This document shows, piece by piece, positions 5,040 to 5,071 of a DNA stretch of 5,071 nt (the first letter of the stretch is position 1; every line of letters starts with the position of its first letter). The notes beneath the pieces were generated by a model that saw only the letters and a program-made list of their open reading frames with translations, was not told the DNA's origin and made no database searches. This DNA is from Opitutales bacterium. GTDB lineage: Bacteria; Verrucomicrobiota; Verrucomicrobiia; Opitutales; Intestinicryptomonadaceae. The translations under genes and the position numbers were made by a program. The DNA lies in the NCBI GenBank assembly GCA_021641325.1, contig JAJXPD010000013.1:14608-19678 (forward strand), in the 5' to 3' direction.

Positions 5040-5071
5040 ATGGAAAACCAAATCTATATTGCGTGCTGGGC
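5040..5071 (+). CDS. Possible start of a divergent gene, cut by the right edge
   Basis: The ATG at 5040 opens a frame reading MENQIYIACW, followed by two further bases at the window end. It faces away from the 173-residue protein gene across an AT-rich gap, and the stretch resembles the start of a soluble protein with a first beta strand. Ten codons cannot prove a gene and no function can be given. As with its neighbours, there is no Shine-Dalgarno motif. Confidence 0.35.
   Translation, partial: MENQIYIACW

Overview
The window looks like ordinary chromosome from a Gram-negative bacterium that makes outer-membrane proteins. The GC-rich codons, the short A/T-rich leaders without Shine-Dalgarno motifs, the style of the ArgRS sequence (the N-terminal stretch around VRPADPKFGDFQANGVLPYAK) and the carbohydrate-active-type secreted protein together suggest a Verrucomicrobiota relative, perhaps of the Opitutales type. 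That placement comes from memory of sequence style, not from a search. No transposon, CRISPR array, tRNA or rRNA is visible.

Layout from left to right. (1) Positions 1-962, minus strand: the N-terminal 320 residues of a large secreted protein resembling six-hairpin glycosidase-like enzymes; it runs off the left edge. (2) Positions 963-1099: a divergent intergenic region with candidate promoters in both directions. (3) Positions 1100-1921, plus strand: a complete small outer-membrane beta-barrel protein with a signal peptide, an Ala/Pro-rich linker and a C-terminal Phe. (4) Positions 1922-2118: a convergent intergenic region with a strong, symmetrical intrinsic terminator, then about 150 bp rich in GC hairpins and short repeats. 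(5) Positions 2119-4408, minus strand: argS (arginyl-tRNA synthetase, complete) followed after one base by a PduO-type cobalamin adenosyltransferase, probably translationally coupled. (6) Positions 4411-4446: a terminator-like hairpin ending two bases before the argS start codon. (7) Positions 4457-4978, minus strand: a 173-residue soluble protein I do not recognise. (8) Positions 4979-5071: an AT-rich divergent region, with what may be the first ten codons of a plus-strand gene at the right edge.

The genes do not form one evident pathway. ArgS is housekeeping, the adenosyltransferase makes adenosylcobalamin, and the two exported proteins share a divergent control region and could be co-regulated. 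I found no convincing new multi-gene system. The points most worth checking are the hairpin abutting argS, the hairpin/repeat-dense convergent intergenic region, the general lack of Shine-Dalgarno motifs, the possibly leaderless glycosidase-like gene and the unrecognised 173-residue protein.
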